Part shown: positions 12,201 to 22,915 of the stretch, piece by piece | Layout: every line of letters starts with the position of its first letter | How positions within the stretch are numbered: position 1 is the first letter of the stretch | Source: Hydractinia symbiolongicarpus | Taxonomy: Eukaryota; Cnidaria; Hydrozoa; Anthoathecata; Hydractiniidae | Length of the DNA: 60,000 nt | Direction of reading: 5' to 3' | Assembly (NCBI RefSeq): GCF_029227915.1 | Contig: NC_079886.1 | Location: 23,352,501-23,412,500, forward strand | Made by a program: the position numbers and the translations under genes | Notes under the pieces: model-generated | Databases searched by the model: none | Seen by the model: only the letters and a program-made list of their open reading frames with translations | Told to the model about the DNA's origin: nothing

Positions 12201-15200
12201 GTAAACAGTAAATACGATCAATAAAGTGATGACCAGGTTGGCCCCAAATTTCATTGCAGTAACGAAGATGGCTACCAAAGATGGCATGGTACACAGTTTT
12301 CAGAACACTTTGTGAAACAAGATGTCAGAGTTTAGCTATTAGCTCCATTAGCCCTCTTGAGTTTGACCGCGATCGCATTGATCTCAGATTTCCAGTTGAG
12401 GCCAGAATCTAAGAGAATACCAAGATTCTTAATGCAGTTACTGGGGAAGAGTTTCTTGCCGTTGATGAATAATTTGAAGTTATAGTTTGTTGGTTTAAGC
12501 TTGTACTTAAACAGGATATATTCAGTTTTACTTGTATTTAGAGAGATTTTGTTGGCGTTGAGCCATTGAAAAAGAAATTTCAGATCCATGTTAGTTCTTT
12601 TAGAAAGAGAAAGACTTATCAAAACACATTAGGTTAGTATAATCAGCAAAGTGATGAACCATGGAAAATTTTATGGTACAATTTACATCATTTATATAAA
12701 TAAGAAACCGAAGAGGACCTAAAACAGATCCTTGTGGTACACCATGTCTAAAAAGTTTGTACCTGCAAAAAAAATTTTATGTCGTCAAACCGAATCACTG
12801 AATAATACAAAAAGTAAGTTATGTTTCTTCTGGTGAGAGAGGCCATTTGCACTTAAAACATAAGATTTTTTGATATTGGCCACATAAGCAAAAAGAACAA
12901 AAAAAACTAACCAATCAAAAAATGCGATCAGTATTCTGACCCAGAAAAATTGTTTGAGACCCAGTGTAAATTTTCCAACCTTAACTTAATTTTTTTCCTA
13001 GTAGTAGGAAAAATTATGCTGGGTCTTCTGGCTAACAGCTGGCTAGACCATTTCGAAGTTTGTCACCACAACTTAATTATATATAGATAGGTTGGGTAAT
13101 AAATGGGCACTTATAGAAATTTTTCCACCATTTCCAAACAAAACGTCCACACTCAGCCATTTCTTCTTTAAAACACAGCTAAGGCTGCCATTTATTAATT
13201 CCTGCTGACAGATTACATCATTATTGTTGTAATGTCCCACAATCCTTTGCTTAGTGTCACAGATTTTAACTGCTGAAACTGCGAAAAATGCGCACCGGCT
13301 CTGAAAAAATGCGCACCGTTTTAAGCATGAACAGTTTTTTGTAGCGGTGCACACTTTTAAAACGCTTTTCCATATAATGAATGCGCATCAGAATAAAGAC
13401 ATTTTTTGCTGATAAAACAGGATTTTAAGTATTGAGAGGCTCTTAATAACAAAACTTTTCAAGTACAAAAATGACCCTGTGAAATCCTGCACATTTAATG
13501 TTACTTAGTGGAAATTTGGGATAGGCATGATAGGGAATAAAAGAAATAATTTGCATTAAACACACAACACTTTTTCTCTAAATTGGGAAATCTATAAAAA
13601 ACAAAGAAATATGTAATATCATGCTTTGAAGGCAACACAAAAGGTTATAGGATATTTCTAGAATTTCCTTGATAGACCATTGGCAAAATGGTTAATCCCT
13701 TTACTGGCTTTTTGTTTAAAGTCCTTTATATACCCCTAGCTACACCGTTTTTCTTACTGGCATCAAAATCTTTTGTAAATTAAACTAATTCTTGATCTTC
13801 TGGTTTTTTGATATGCTTGCTTTGTTCAATGTGTTTGCATCATTTTCACATTGTCAAAATCTTACAACTACAAATCACTGATTGGCTAATTTATAAAAGT
13901 ACTTTTTATAGTACTGAAAGAGAACTACTTTGTTCAAATACGGATGTGCTATGATAAATATTCACCTATGTACTTTTTATTGGTTTATTAATTATATATG
14001 CAAATGGTGCTAGCAATTATTCTTTGCTGCACTCAATCAATATGTCTTGTGCTTAGTACAGTGTTTAAAATGACTATAGGGGAGGTCTAAAGTTGCCCTA
14101 GTCATAGTCGTTAATCAGTCATTTACAATCTACTCTTTTTCTAAAAAGTTTTATCAAATAAGCTTAGCAAAAGTTCCTTTTTTCAATAGATTTCTTTGAT
14201 TACAATAGTTATTGTTAATCTGTTGATTATATTTTGTTACCTTTTTGCTGTAGTAGTACTAATTCTTTCCAACAAATTAATTTATTGCTAGCTTATTTTT
14301 TGAAACAAGTAACTCTTCATTGGAAATACATACCATGATTGTGGACCAATAAATATTTTAATTCTAACCCTGCTCTCTTCACACAAAAAATTGACAATTT
14401 TTTTTGCTAATATTTTATTTAATATATAATTATTTTGTTTAATTACACACCTATGCCTAAAAAGGTTCAAATTCAGCTACAGGCTTTCTTTGCATAAGTC
14501 AAACATTGAATTCCCTGAAAAATAAAACTGAACAAAGAATGTAACAAAATGAAGTTTATTTTTTCTAGGGTTATCAATATAAGAAAGTAAAATATATATA
14601 ATATTAATATAAGTAAGTAAAATTTTTCAATAAGCGTCCAGTTTCTCAATGTAGTTTTCGATTAAGCCCACTTTTATTAGGTGGGAGCTTATTCAAGAGG
14701 GGGACGCCTAAGAACTTTAAGGAAATTACCTAGGCGCTTATTCAAGGGGGCGCTTAAAAAATGCTGGGTGCTTAATCCGATCATTACGGTAATGGCCTTT
14801 AAGCATGTCCCAATTTCACCGTATTTCGGACCTTGCCATGTAATGGAGTAGGTTTTTCCATTTGGACACTGTGTAATTGTTTTTCCATTGCTTACTCTGC
14901 CTACACCGCTGCCGAATTGGACCTTTTGCAGCCTACCAGCTGCAGAGCACTGGCCAAGTGATACTGTTTGCCTATTTCAGGCCTATCAATAAGAAAATAA
15001 CGCCCAAGCAATAAATCGCTCCCCCAAGGTTACAAAAATTTAAACTGGGCGAGTAATCTGAATAATACATATTTTCACAAAGTCTTTTTTATCTATTTTA
15101 TTTTATCTTTTTTTATATATTTTGGTTCTTTTTTACTACAAATAATAAGAAAGATAACATTGATTTCCATGTGAGATGAATTGATATTGCTTAGCAAAAA

Positions 15201-16578
15201 AAACATTACTTGGAATTGGGAAAACAATTAATGGCTCAGCTAGCTTCTTTTTTCTCAGAATTGAGCGTGCCTTTGCATTCTGAGAAAAAGCTGAAAAACG
15301 TCGATAAATTGCTAATGTAATCTTGAAATTCCAAAAAATCAAATTAGGATCGCATGGCTATTGCTGAATACGATTGTATTTTTTTATTATTTAATATTTC
15401 AAAATCACTTTCTCTAGGGCAACTATCTGTTGTTACACCATGTAAAGGGTGCACCGTTTGAAACATATGATCAAGGACAATCCCGAAGGCTTACTCATTG
15501 GGAGCAGATAGATGCCGGTGAAATGCTTACTGGCACAAGAAAATTTCTGACATTTGCTCCTATAATATTGTAAGTAGAATTCTTTATTTTTTTTTTCTAC
15601 TTTTTCCTTGGTAGTTTAGCGTGGTCCTAGAAATTCTAGGAAAAAGACATTTGTCTTGCAAAATCCTGCAATTTAACAAGAATTTTAGGACGTCTTGGAA
15701 TTGTGGTAGAAAGTAAGAAATATGTTTTTTCCAACCCGTAAGGTCATTATTTGCTCTTACTTATGTGGATATAAAAACAAAAATAAAGTGTGTCACGAAA
15801 TTCAAAATAAGGGCGGACAGTGGAAATCCCTGTAGATTATTTTACTGTCGTAATTTATAACGAAAGAAGCACACTTTTTGGGTTAGGTCTGAGTTTTTTT
15901 GGTATAAGCCTGAGTGTTTGCAAACTTTAACGTGAAATATCAAAGATTGCAGCGACCAGCAATTATGAACGTTATTTCTATCTAAGCAACAAAAGTGAAA
16001 GTTCGCTTGTTAATATTCACCAGGTTAGGTTATTTGGCTAGGTTCAAAATCTTAAAGGGTGCTATTTTAATGAGTAAGCCTATATATGCTTTTCAGCAAA
16101 AAGATGTCACGCTTTTGTGTACAGTACATCTATCATGCTTTTCTTTTGCTAATTAAAAATTAGCTATAAAAGTTCCTAAAAAAAATTGGCAGTTTTCTTT
16201 AACTTTTGCCTAGATTTGATTAGGCGTATTGACAAAACTCGCAAAACTCGCTAAATTTTTCCACGTTTTCTCTTTTGTAAGTGTATTGCAAGTTAGTGCA
16301 GTAAAATCTGCTCCTTTATAATACGAAATATTTTTTGAAGAATTGTATTTTGTAGCACGGGACATCCAGCTATGACCCTTTGTGTTTTGAACAATGTCGA
16401 TATTTTACAATCCTGTTGCTTACGTAATGTATTTATTTTTAGATTTATCCTGGCAAGTCATTACACTGGTTACACTTACTCGCACTTTGTCATCAACATC
16501 CTCGCTTTGGCGCTAGCTTTAATTCCAAAGTTTCCACAGTTTTATAAAGTACGCGTGTTTGGGATCAATAAATACTGA
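9271..16578 (+). CDS. ORMDL: ORMDL (ORM1-like) sphingolipid regulator, 3 exons
   Basis: ER membrane protein that binds and restrains serine palmitoyltransferase, the first enzyme of sphingolipid synthesis. Exons are 9271-9459, 15418-15569 and 16443-16578, with GT-AG borders and phases 0 and 2. They total 477 nt, giving 158 aa (human paralogues 153). Family blocks in order: [26 protein letters not shown] at the exon 1 end; [20 protein letters not shown] and RKFLTFAP in exon 2; and the near-invariant ending VRVFGINKY in exon 3. The hydrophobic stretches expected of ORMDL are present. The start is the ATG at 9271, giving an N-terminus slightly longer than human. Intron 1 is about 6 kb and loaded with repeats. 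Confidence 0.95.
9841..11580. mobile_element. Inverted-repeat element inside ORMDL intron 1
   Basis: About 70 bp at 9841-9912 and the inverse of 11511-11580 match closely: both contain ACCATTTC, GAGATTATGCGCCATTAT and CGGTGGTG...AGTTGAA. This frames a 1.74-kb unit. No transposase is visible within it. It may be one non-autonomous DNA transposon or two oppositely oriented copies of a dispersed repeat. Confidence 0.5.
10182..10361 (+). repeat. Three-copy tandem repeat, about 60 bp
   Basis: Units start at about 10182, 10240 and 10303 with CTCTTA[CA]AACGTA, and each ends in CAGCTGACTGACTTCTT. Copies differ by a few substitutions and a 5-bp insertion. Intronic and non-coding. Confidence 0.85.
11986..12775 (-). 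mobile_element. 5'-truncated LINE, reverse transcriptase fragment
   Basis: Minus-strand frames encode the palm and thumb end of a non-LTR retrotransposon RT. From 12775 downward: [19 protein letters not shown], then HFADYTNL where the usual FADD is FADY, so a catalytic Asp is lost. After a frameshift near 12607 come [19 protein letters not shown] and [12 protein letters not shown]. After another break come [14 protein letters not shown] and [11 protein letters not shown]. The clade could be CR1, Jockey or RTE-like; I cannot place it by eye. Dead copy in ORMDL intron 1. Confidence 0.85.
12776..14624. other. ORMDL intron 1, remaining AT-rich part
   Basis: No exon recognised. A minus-strand frame at 13073-13354 is Cys-containing but lacks any recognisable motif. 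Stretches at 13046 (TAGACCATTTCGAAG) loosely recall the 9841 repeat end. Confidence 0.35.
14625..14795. repeat. GGGCGCTTA-type dispersed repeat
   Basis: A run of related units (GCGCTTATTCAAGGGGGCGC, GGGAGCTTATTCAAGAGGGG, GTGCTTAATCCGATCATTAC) ends in a TTACGGTAA palindrome at about 14782-14793. Similar GGGCGCTTAATTGGA text occurs at 40949 in a GPCR intron, so the family is dispersed. Mobile class unknown. Confidence 0.5.
14790..14975 (-). other. Unassigned open segment with Cys pattern, possible gene fragment
   Basis: The minus strand has about 60 open codons that are richer in GC than the surrounding intron. Readable pieces are [39 protein letters not shown] and EIGTCL. The Cys, Gly and Trp content looks like part of an extracellular domain, but I do not recognise the family. 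It abuts the TTACGGTAA end of the preceding repeat, so it may be a captured exon. No convincing splice sites. Confidence 0.25.
15570..16442 (+). other. ORMDL intron 2
   Basis: GTAAGT donor at 15570 and TTTTTAG acceptor at 16442. AT-rich, no further feature seen. Confidence 0.8.
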
Positions 16579-17689
16579 AGAGATTTTGAAAGAAAAACGA
16601 TTTTATATAACACGTTCACGCCAACCGCGTCGCGTTTGCTTCATTGTTTATAAACAAATGGTATAAGATATTATTGTATGATGCTTTAGAAAGTAGTATA
16701 ATATCATGTGTTGACGCGTTCAGGAGCAACTGACAAGTTGAAAGGTGTGCGTCAAATTGATGCTTAAACCCAACTCCGCGACCCCCGTCCTTTACACCCT
16801 ATTCTGTAAGTAAAGTAAACGCTACCCTTGATCTGTGTATGGGAAGGCATTTTTGGCAGTTTATAAATACTAACAACCAACACTGCCCCACCCTATTTTT
16901 CCCCAAATGCCCAAAAATTAATTTTATATTAAGCACCCACCTTTCTACTTATTTGTCACCTGTAAAATAAAATAAAAATATGACCTATATGAACTTTTAA
17001 GAAGTAGTGTAAAATATCTATTTTATTAAAAAAGTAAATTATACACTCACTTGAGCATTATTATGAACCGACTTATTTTTATGAAGATTATCTACTAAAA
17101 AAGTCCTTGCAAGCAAGCAAATTACAGAGAGGTGAGGAGATATTTGATCTAACAAGTTTGATGTGTGAAAGTTTTTTCCTAATCTAAATTTTCTATTGTC
17201 TTTTTAAATATTTTTGACATACATTTGTGTTTGAATTAAAACCCAAACTGATTGAAAGTGTGGTAAAACGTCTTTTTAGAACTAACTTTTTCTTAAGAAT
17301 TCATAAATTGTCGAAACTTTGTTGCTTTATCCGCCCTCGCTTCCACGCACGTGTGAACAAAACTTATTCCCAAGAAAATTTTGCATTGGATTTCGCTGGC
17401 CGATCCTGCTTTTCGCTGGTCGATACTATACTAAACTTTCTTGAAAACAGTAGAGCTGCAAATACGAACGTCTGTAAGTCAAACATAGTAGTATATTTTG
17501 GAAATTCGTTTTTGTCATTCTTGTATGATTACCTAAAACGTCAAGGAGGCGTTGAGATCATAATTTCTTCTTATATTTTGTTTTGCAAATAAAAAAATAA
17601 CTTCTATTATTTGCATGTGTGTTTCTGATGATATATTTCGTTATAAAGCAATAAATATATATTCAATATCATCGTATCATTTAGTTTTT

Positions 17690-17895
17690 GTTCTTTCCAC
17701 CAAAAAAAATTACATACAACTAGATTAAAATTACAGATAAAAAGTTCTAGACACAAAAGTGCAAACATAGATTTTTTTACAGTTAGCAAAAGTAAATATT
17801 CCGTACATACATTAAAATAGCAGAGGTAAGTAGAAGGCTGATGTCAGTCACTATGTCATACATCCCACTTAGCTGTCGTTAAGGAATGACTAGTA
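17690..17895 (+). repeat. Dispersed repeat, copy 1
   Basis: Matches 47695-47900 in the same orientation: TTACATACAACTA, AAAATTACAGATA, AAGTTCTA, GTAAGTAGAA, then CATACATCCCACTTAGC-like text. About 200 bp, diverged. Possibly a SINE or MITE body; class unknown. Confidence 0.6.
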
Positions 17896-20218
17896 TGTTG
17901 GGTGAGTTTTAGAAACAATATGAGTGTTGAAGCTGGCAAGCTTTCTTGTTTACCTGTTTAGTCTTGAATCGAGATTTTTATCACGTCAACACAGCGCTGC
18001 CGTGATATATGACATATTCTTAAACTTTGGTCAAAATATCGTCCACCAAAGGTTTAATATGTAACAGAAAAGTGTGCCATTCATTCTTGATATTCGTCCA
18101 ACTGGTTTAAAAATACGTTATTATAAACTTAATTACAAATTACTACAATTGTATGAGAAACATACAGGTACTAATCGAAATTTATAGCCATGTAACAAAA
18201 TGTCATATATGTTTAGGCCAATCATGCCTGCATGTCTGCTAAAATAATGATACAATGTCACTTTTTCAACCATTTTACACAGTTTGGACACACCGTCAAC
18301 TTGCAAATTCTCCGTAACCAGTAGACTGCAGTAGTGCTACTTTTTTAGATGAGTAGGTTAGATAGGCAACGTTTAAATTGCGCCAGTCCCCGACATTTAA
18401 GAAAAAATACGACGCTGACGTCAGCCACAATTACCACATTTTAAGATTTGGGATCTTACCGAATCATCAAATATCGTCAGTTCGCTGTCACCATTGATAA
18501 GTTCAAATTGCGTAAATCTGATATGGAAATGATCATATAACTATTTGTCAGGACGAACTTTGAAATTTTCTAATTTGTCTCAACAAATTTATGTTAGTAG
18601 TTGTAGTTTATTATAATAAAAAAGGGAGGTGTATTTTTCAAAAAATTCTAACAAGGGCTTGTAATCGGGAAGAAGCAATATGGTTAAAGATTTCAGCATC
18701 GAGATAAAACTAAGACATGTCGAACAATAGTTTTGTTATTAAAAATGGACTTTTCGAAATTAAAACTACCCAAGCTCGTCTCCATGGCATCTTTTATCTT
18801 CTTAATATCTGGTTGTGGGAGCGACGTTGTACAACTACGACGTTAAAAATACGACGTTGAAATTCTCATATTCATATGCTTCGCGACTTACCCATTTTTT
18901 ATATAGGTTAGACTGACTGGTTTAAATACACATAAAAAATTGAAAAAAATTAGGTAAGTGTGTGAAGAAAAAAATTTGAGCCCGCATGTTTTTAGTTTAC
19001 ATAAAGAATAAAAAATATTGGAAAAATAAACATTTAAATAATTTACTAAACTTAGTATATATATATAAAAAAAAGAAACTAAATTAACAAAAGAAAGCAT
19101 TTAAGATGAAGTTCTTCAAAAACAATAAAATAAAAACACATGTGTTTCCTAAAACAATGTTTGGATATTTTGAAGAGAGATAAAAAGATAGAAGAAAAAA
19201 CTGAAAACAACGTTTAAGGTATCTGCGTAGACGCCCTTTCAAGTGTTGGTTTGCATGTTTATAATTTGTTCTTTTAACTGGTTATCTTTGCTCTTCGATA
19301 GATTAAGATAGTAAGGTAATTTTTTATTCTTTAGTTGTGCACATTATAAATACAACAGTCATTTTACTTTTTATTGCTATTTTAGTCTTTCTTTCTCGTT
19401 TTTTTGAGTTAAAATGGTGGAAATGGAGTTGGGTTTTTGTTTGTTTGTTTTTGTTGTTGTTTTTTGTTGTTTGTTTTTTTGTTCGTGTTTGTCTATGTAT
19501 AAAAAAACGAGGGATAAACTGAAGAAAACCCTTATGCAGTATATTTGTGTATTTATGAAAAGTTGCTCTTATTAAAAAATATTGTCCCCCTCCCTCACCC
19601 AAAACTACCCCAATCTCTTTTTTTCAGGGATGTTAATTTTTCATCTAAAATAAAATAATATGCTCTGGGGACAATGACTCTTGCATAATATTCAAACTAT
19701 TTCATCACTGACCTATACTGAAGATTTGAAAACCTCAATAGTGATGTGAAAACGTATTAATAAACCAATGACATCACGCAAATTATTGAATTTAACCATT
19801 CTGATTTTTAACACTGTATAACAAATTAAAAGAACAATTAATGTTTAATGAAAAATAAATAAAATAAAAAAATTTAAACTTGTCACTCGCGCAGTTAAAA
19901 AAAAGATTTTGAGAAGAAATTGCAAAAATGGTTGGACAGGTTAGACTAAAATTTTTTTGTAAGGAAAGTAAATAAAAATTAATAGGACAATAAATAATTT
20001 GAATATAAGAATAGCTGTTTCTTTATTTTTTTTTTTAAGCAAGTTTCATAAAATCTACCGCTTATTATGTGGTCTAAAAGGACTTCCAAAGATAAATTTC
20101 CTTTGATCTAAAAATATAATATGCGAAAGAACCCAACAAAACAACTAGGAAAAAGACTTCCTGGCCAGCGTCATCAGTGATTTCACAAATTACTTTATTC
20201 CGGATGCAGGATCATCTT

Positions 20219-20252
20219 AGGCGTAGAAGAACCCTGGAGAAGAGAATGGACA
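20219..20252 (-). repeat. Solo end of the CCTCGTCCCCAGG repeat family
   Basis: GGCGTAGAAGAACCCTGG followed by AGAAGAGAATGG resembles the right terminus of the element at 20301-20686 (GGCGTAGAAGAGCCCTGG). No matching left end is visible nearby. Confidence 0.5.
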
Positions 20253-20300
20253 CGGGACAAGAGAAAGTGAGTTCTGATTAACAATAGACTTAAATTGATG

Positions 20301-20686
20301 CAACCTCGTCCCCAAGGATTTTTGCTTTTTTAAAATGAGAGAAGACATCATAAAAATCAAGAAATCCCTGCAGGCGAGGGTGTAGTATAAGAAATTACAA
20401 AATGTGACGTGCTTGTCTAAACCTTATTTCCCGGCCTTTATATTCACATTGGTAGTGACGTAATGTCTTAACAACAAGCAGCTTGTTGTTGTTAAAAAAT
20501 TGTTTCGCGGTTAGAGATCGTATTTCGTAAATAACATGAACCATTATACAAACGGAATGAAACTGCAAATATTTTTCACAGTTAGCATTTAGTTTATTTT
20601 AATTTTTCAAAACTAATATTATTACACAACGCTCTATAGTTTCGTCAGAATATCATAGGCGTAGAAGAGCCCTGGAGACGAGGTTG
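20301..20686. mobile_element. MITE, CCTCGTCCCCAGG family, full-length copy
   Basis: The left end CAACCTCGTCCCCAAGG and right end CCTGGAGACGAGGTTG are inverse of each other apart from two or three positions. They frame 386 bp with no coding capacity. The same ends recur at several other places in the window. Confidence 0.7.
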
Positions 20687-21788
20687 ATTATTACAGGCAG
20701 AACAACGTTTTCGGTGGGAGTAGATTTTCACATACCGTTTTAAAACGAAACTTCCATTTGGACAGCATAACACGAGAAATAGTAGGGGTTGAATAATTTA
20801 CAACCTATCGATAACCACAATTACAGTACGTTAGAAACCTTTAAAATATAAATATGGCGCTGAATAAAACATTTTATCTTCAATGTTTTTATTGAATAAA
20901 GTTTTTCCTTTTCTGTCCGCCATCTGACAGTTAAATTAGTCATTCAACTCTTTAAGGGGTAAAAGATTTTTATCCTATCTGTTAGCTACAAGGACGTTTC
21001 GTCATACTGAAAGTTTACCCTTTTTAACAGGTATAAACACTTCTCGGATCTTTGATATATTAATTTCAGTTATGTTGTACAAAGTTGGTTGTTGATATAC
21101 TACTGTTTTTGGATAGCTTTTTGTTGTTTTTATACTTATATGCTGACGAGGGGAAAATAAAGTAGATACAATGATAATCCATGGACAAACACAACTTTAT
21201 TTTTTAACAAAATACATCTCAACTTCGCATGTTATACTTTTTGTACATTTTTTTATACATTGCACTTTTTTTAGAAGAAAAAATGTTGACATATTCCTAG
21301 AAAAAAAAAGTAAAAACGCTTTCGTTCTAAGTATCCGCTTTTACCCCCTTTGAACTCTTAGAATGACGTAAAACAATACTCAAGAAATTGTAGAAACACT
21401 ATCCAAAACCAATATGAAACCTATTAAGTGTTGCAGATGCTTTTTGTTTACATTTTTAAGGTAGATCCAACTCCACTCCTATGACGGTGGACGCACGTAC
21501 AAAAACAAACATAGACCTAAGGATAAATAGTTCGGAAGTAATTACTTTACGCATATTACACTAAAAAGTTTTGCCTCTGTTTTATACCCTAAAAATGTTT
21601 TCTTAGTCAATTCGACCAAATTTACCTTTTGACTTTCTTTAATATTTCACAGACACCTCTAATCTGACCTCGCATTTCTTGCAATTAACGGGAAATCTGA
21701 CTTGGAGACGAAGTTTATAGGAACTTAAAACTAAACTGATTAGGTCTGAATACCCTCTCGATGCCAGACCTCTTTGATATACACCTAG

Positions 21789-21812
21789 AGCTCTGGGAAC
21801 GAGAATGGTTTG
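21789..21812. repeat. Solo end of the CCTCGTCCCCAGG family
   Basis: GAGCTCTGGGAACGAGAATGG resembles the right terminus of the family. A more degenerate TTGGAGACGAAGTTT lies at 21701. Confidence 0.4.
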
Positions 21813-21906
21813 GAAACTAGTGAGTTGCAATGAAATTTATTTATTTATATTTGAAATGTGATAACAGGATAAGGAATTCCACGGTAGAGCAAATTATGTT
21901 AAAGTA

Positions 21907-22010
21907 ATCTCTGCGGTGGAGAGTAAAATCGTTAAATTCCGGTAACATCACTAGGGCAGCAAATAAAAGATGTATTATAAGCGATAGTACACAAAAACTC
22001 CACCGCAGAT
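21907..22010. mobile_element. Short inverted-repeat element (about 104 bp)
   Basis: CTGCGGTGGAG (21911-21921) and CTCCACCGCAG (21998-22008) are perfect inverse copies bounding a short AT-rich interior. A minimal MITE or a long-stem hairpin. Confidence 0.5.
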
Positions 22011-22915
22011 AATATATATACTAAAATTTCTTTAGGGAACATGGTATGAAAGGAAGAAGAAAAAGAAAATTGATTATACCAGCTGTTGAAATTTTTATGT
22101 TATTCCAGAAATCGGTGAATGGGTATAACAATGAGAACATCCGTTCACAGGTTTTATTACGATGGAAATTTGTGCATGGAAAGGTTACCTTACAAGAGAA
22201 AGATCACTTTAAGGCCTGGAACTTGGTTTCTCAACTAACACTATTTATTCCAGATACAAAAATAAGAAAGTGTTTTTAGCAAGAAGACTCGCTGTGTAAA
22301 TATAACAATCGTGTGTTTGCTTTCGTCTTAACCACACAATAACAAACCAAGGAAATCCTCTCTACGGGGAAGAGCCGATAAACTTCAATTACTTCAAAGC
22401 ATTTCCACAATGTTATTTTAAGCCATAGATTAAAAAGTTGAGATTTAATTTAAAATTTATCTTTTTTTTTTGAAAGTATACTTTTCAACGGACATCTTAG
22501 AAAAAAGGTATTGTGCATAATTTTTATACAATATTTTCATTTAGATGTACTAAATATTACTACAGGAAAGATTGGTTATCAATACATATATAAACAACCA
22601 AACAGTGTCGAGTTACTTTGTATCATCTGTTAAATATTCACTCGTTTTTATCACGTCGTTAAACTGTGGCTAAAGGTAGAGAAGTTGTTTCAGAAAATTA
22701 TACATAAAAGTTGTAGAAGATCGCCGAGACAGCCGAAAAGTTTCAACGCAAGGGGAGACATGACAGTTAAGTCTTACAAGGAAAAAAAGTATCGAAAGAA
22801 GGAAATAAAATTTGTTAATAAAAACACAATTCAACAAAGCCAAGAAGAAATGCGTATATAAAGTTATATCAAGAGCATATATATTGAGTTAGCTTATAGT
22901 TATTGTTTATTCATT

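Larger units (their letters stand above)
16579..22915. other. Repeat-rich intergenic region between ORMDL and the GPCR gene
   Basis: No gene is convincingly recognised. A possible ORMDL poly(A) signal AATAAA sits at 16967-16972. A 121-codon plus-strand frame at 17227-17592 has no recognisable domain. The stretch also holds a T/G low-complexity run (about 19430-19490), dispersed repeats and small inverted-repeat elements listed separately. The GPCR promoter should lie just upstream of 22916; GTATATAAAG at 22854-22863 is a TATA candidate. Confidence 0.45.

Noticed and set aside
13073-13354. 93-codon Cys-containing minus-strand frame in ORMDL intron 1
   Set aside because: No recognisable motif and no splice or start context; likely chance.
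17227-17592. 121-codon plus-strand open frame between ORMDL and the GPCR
   Set aside because: No domain, no promoter or poly(A) support, AT-rich; could be a lineage-specific gene but I cannot support it.
19324-19602. Frames over a T/G-rich run
   Set aside because: Low-complexity Lys/Thr/Gln or Phe/Val translations, not protein-like.
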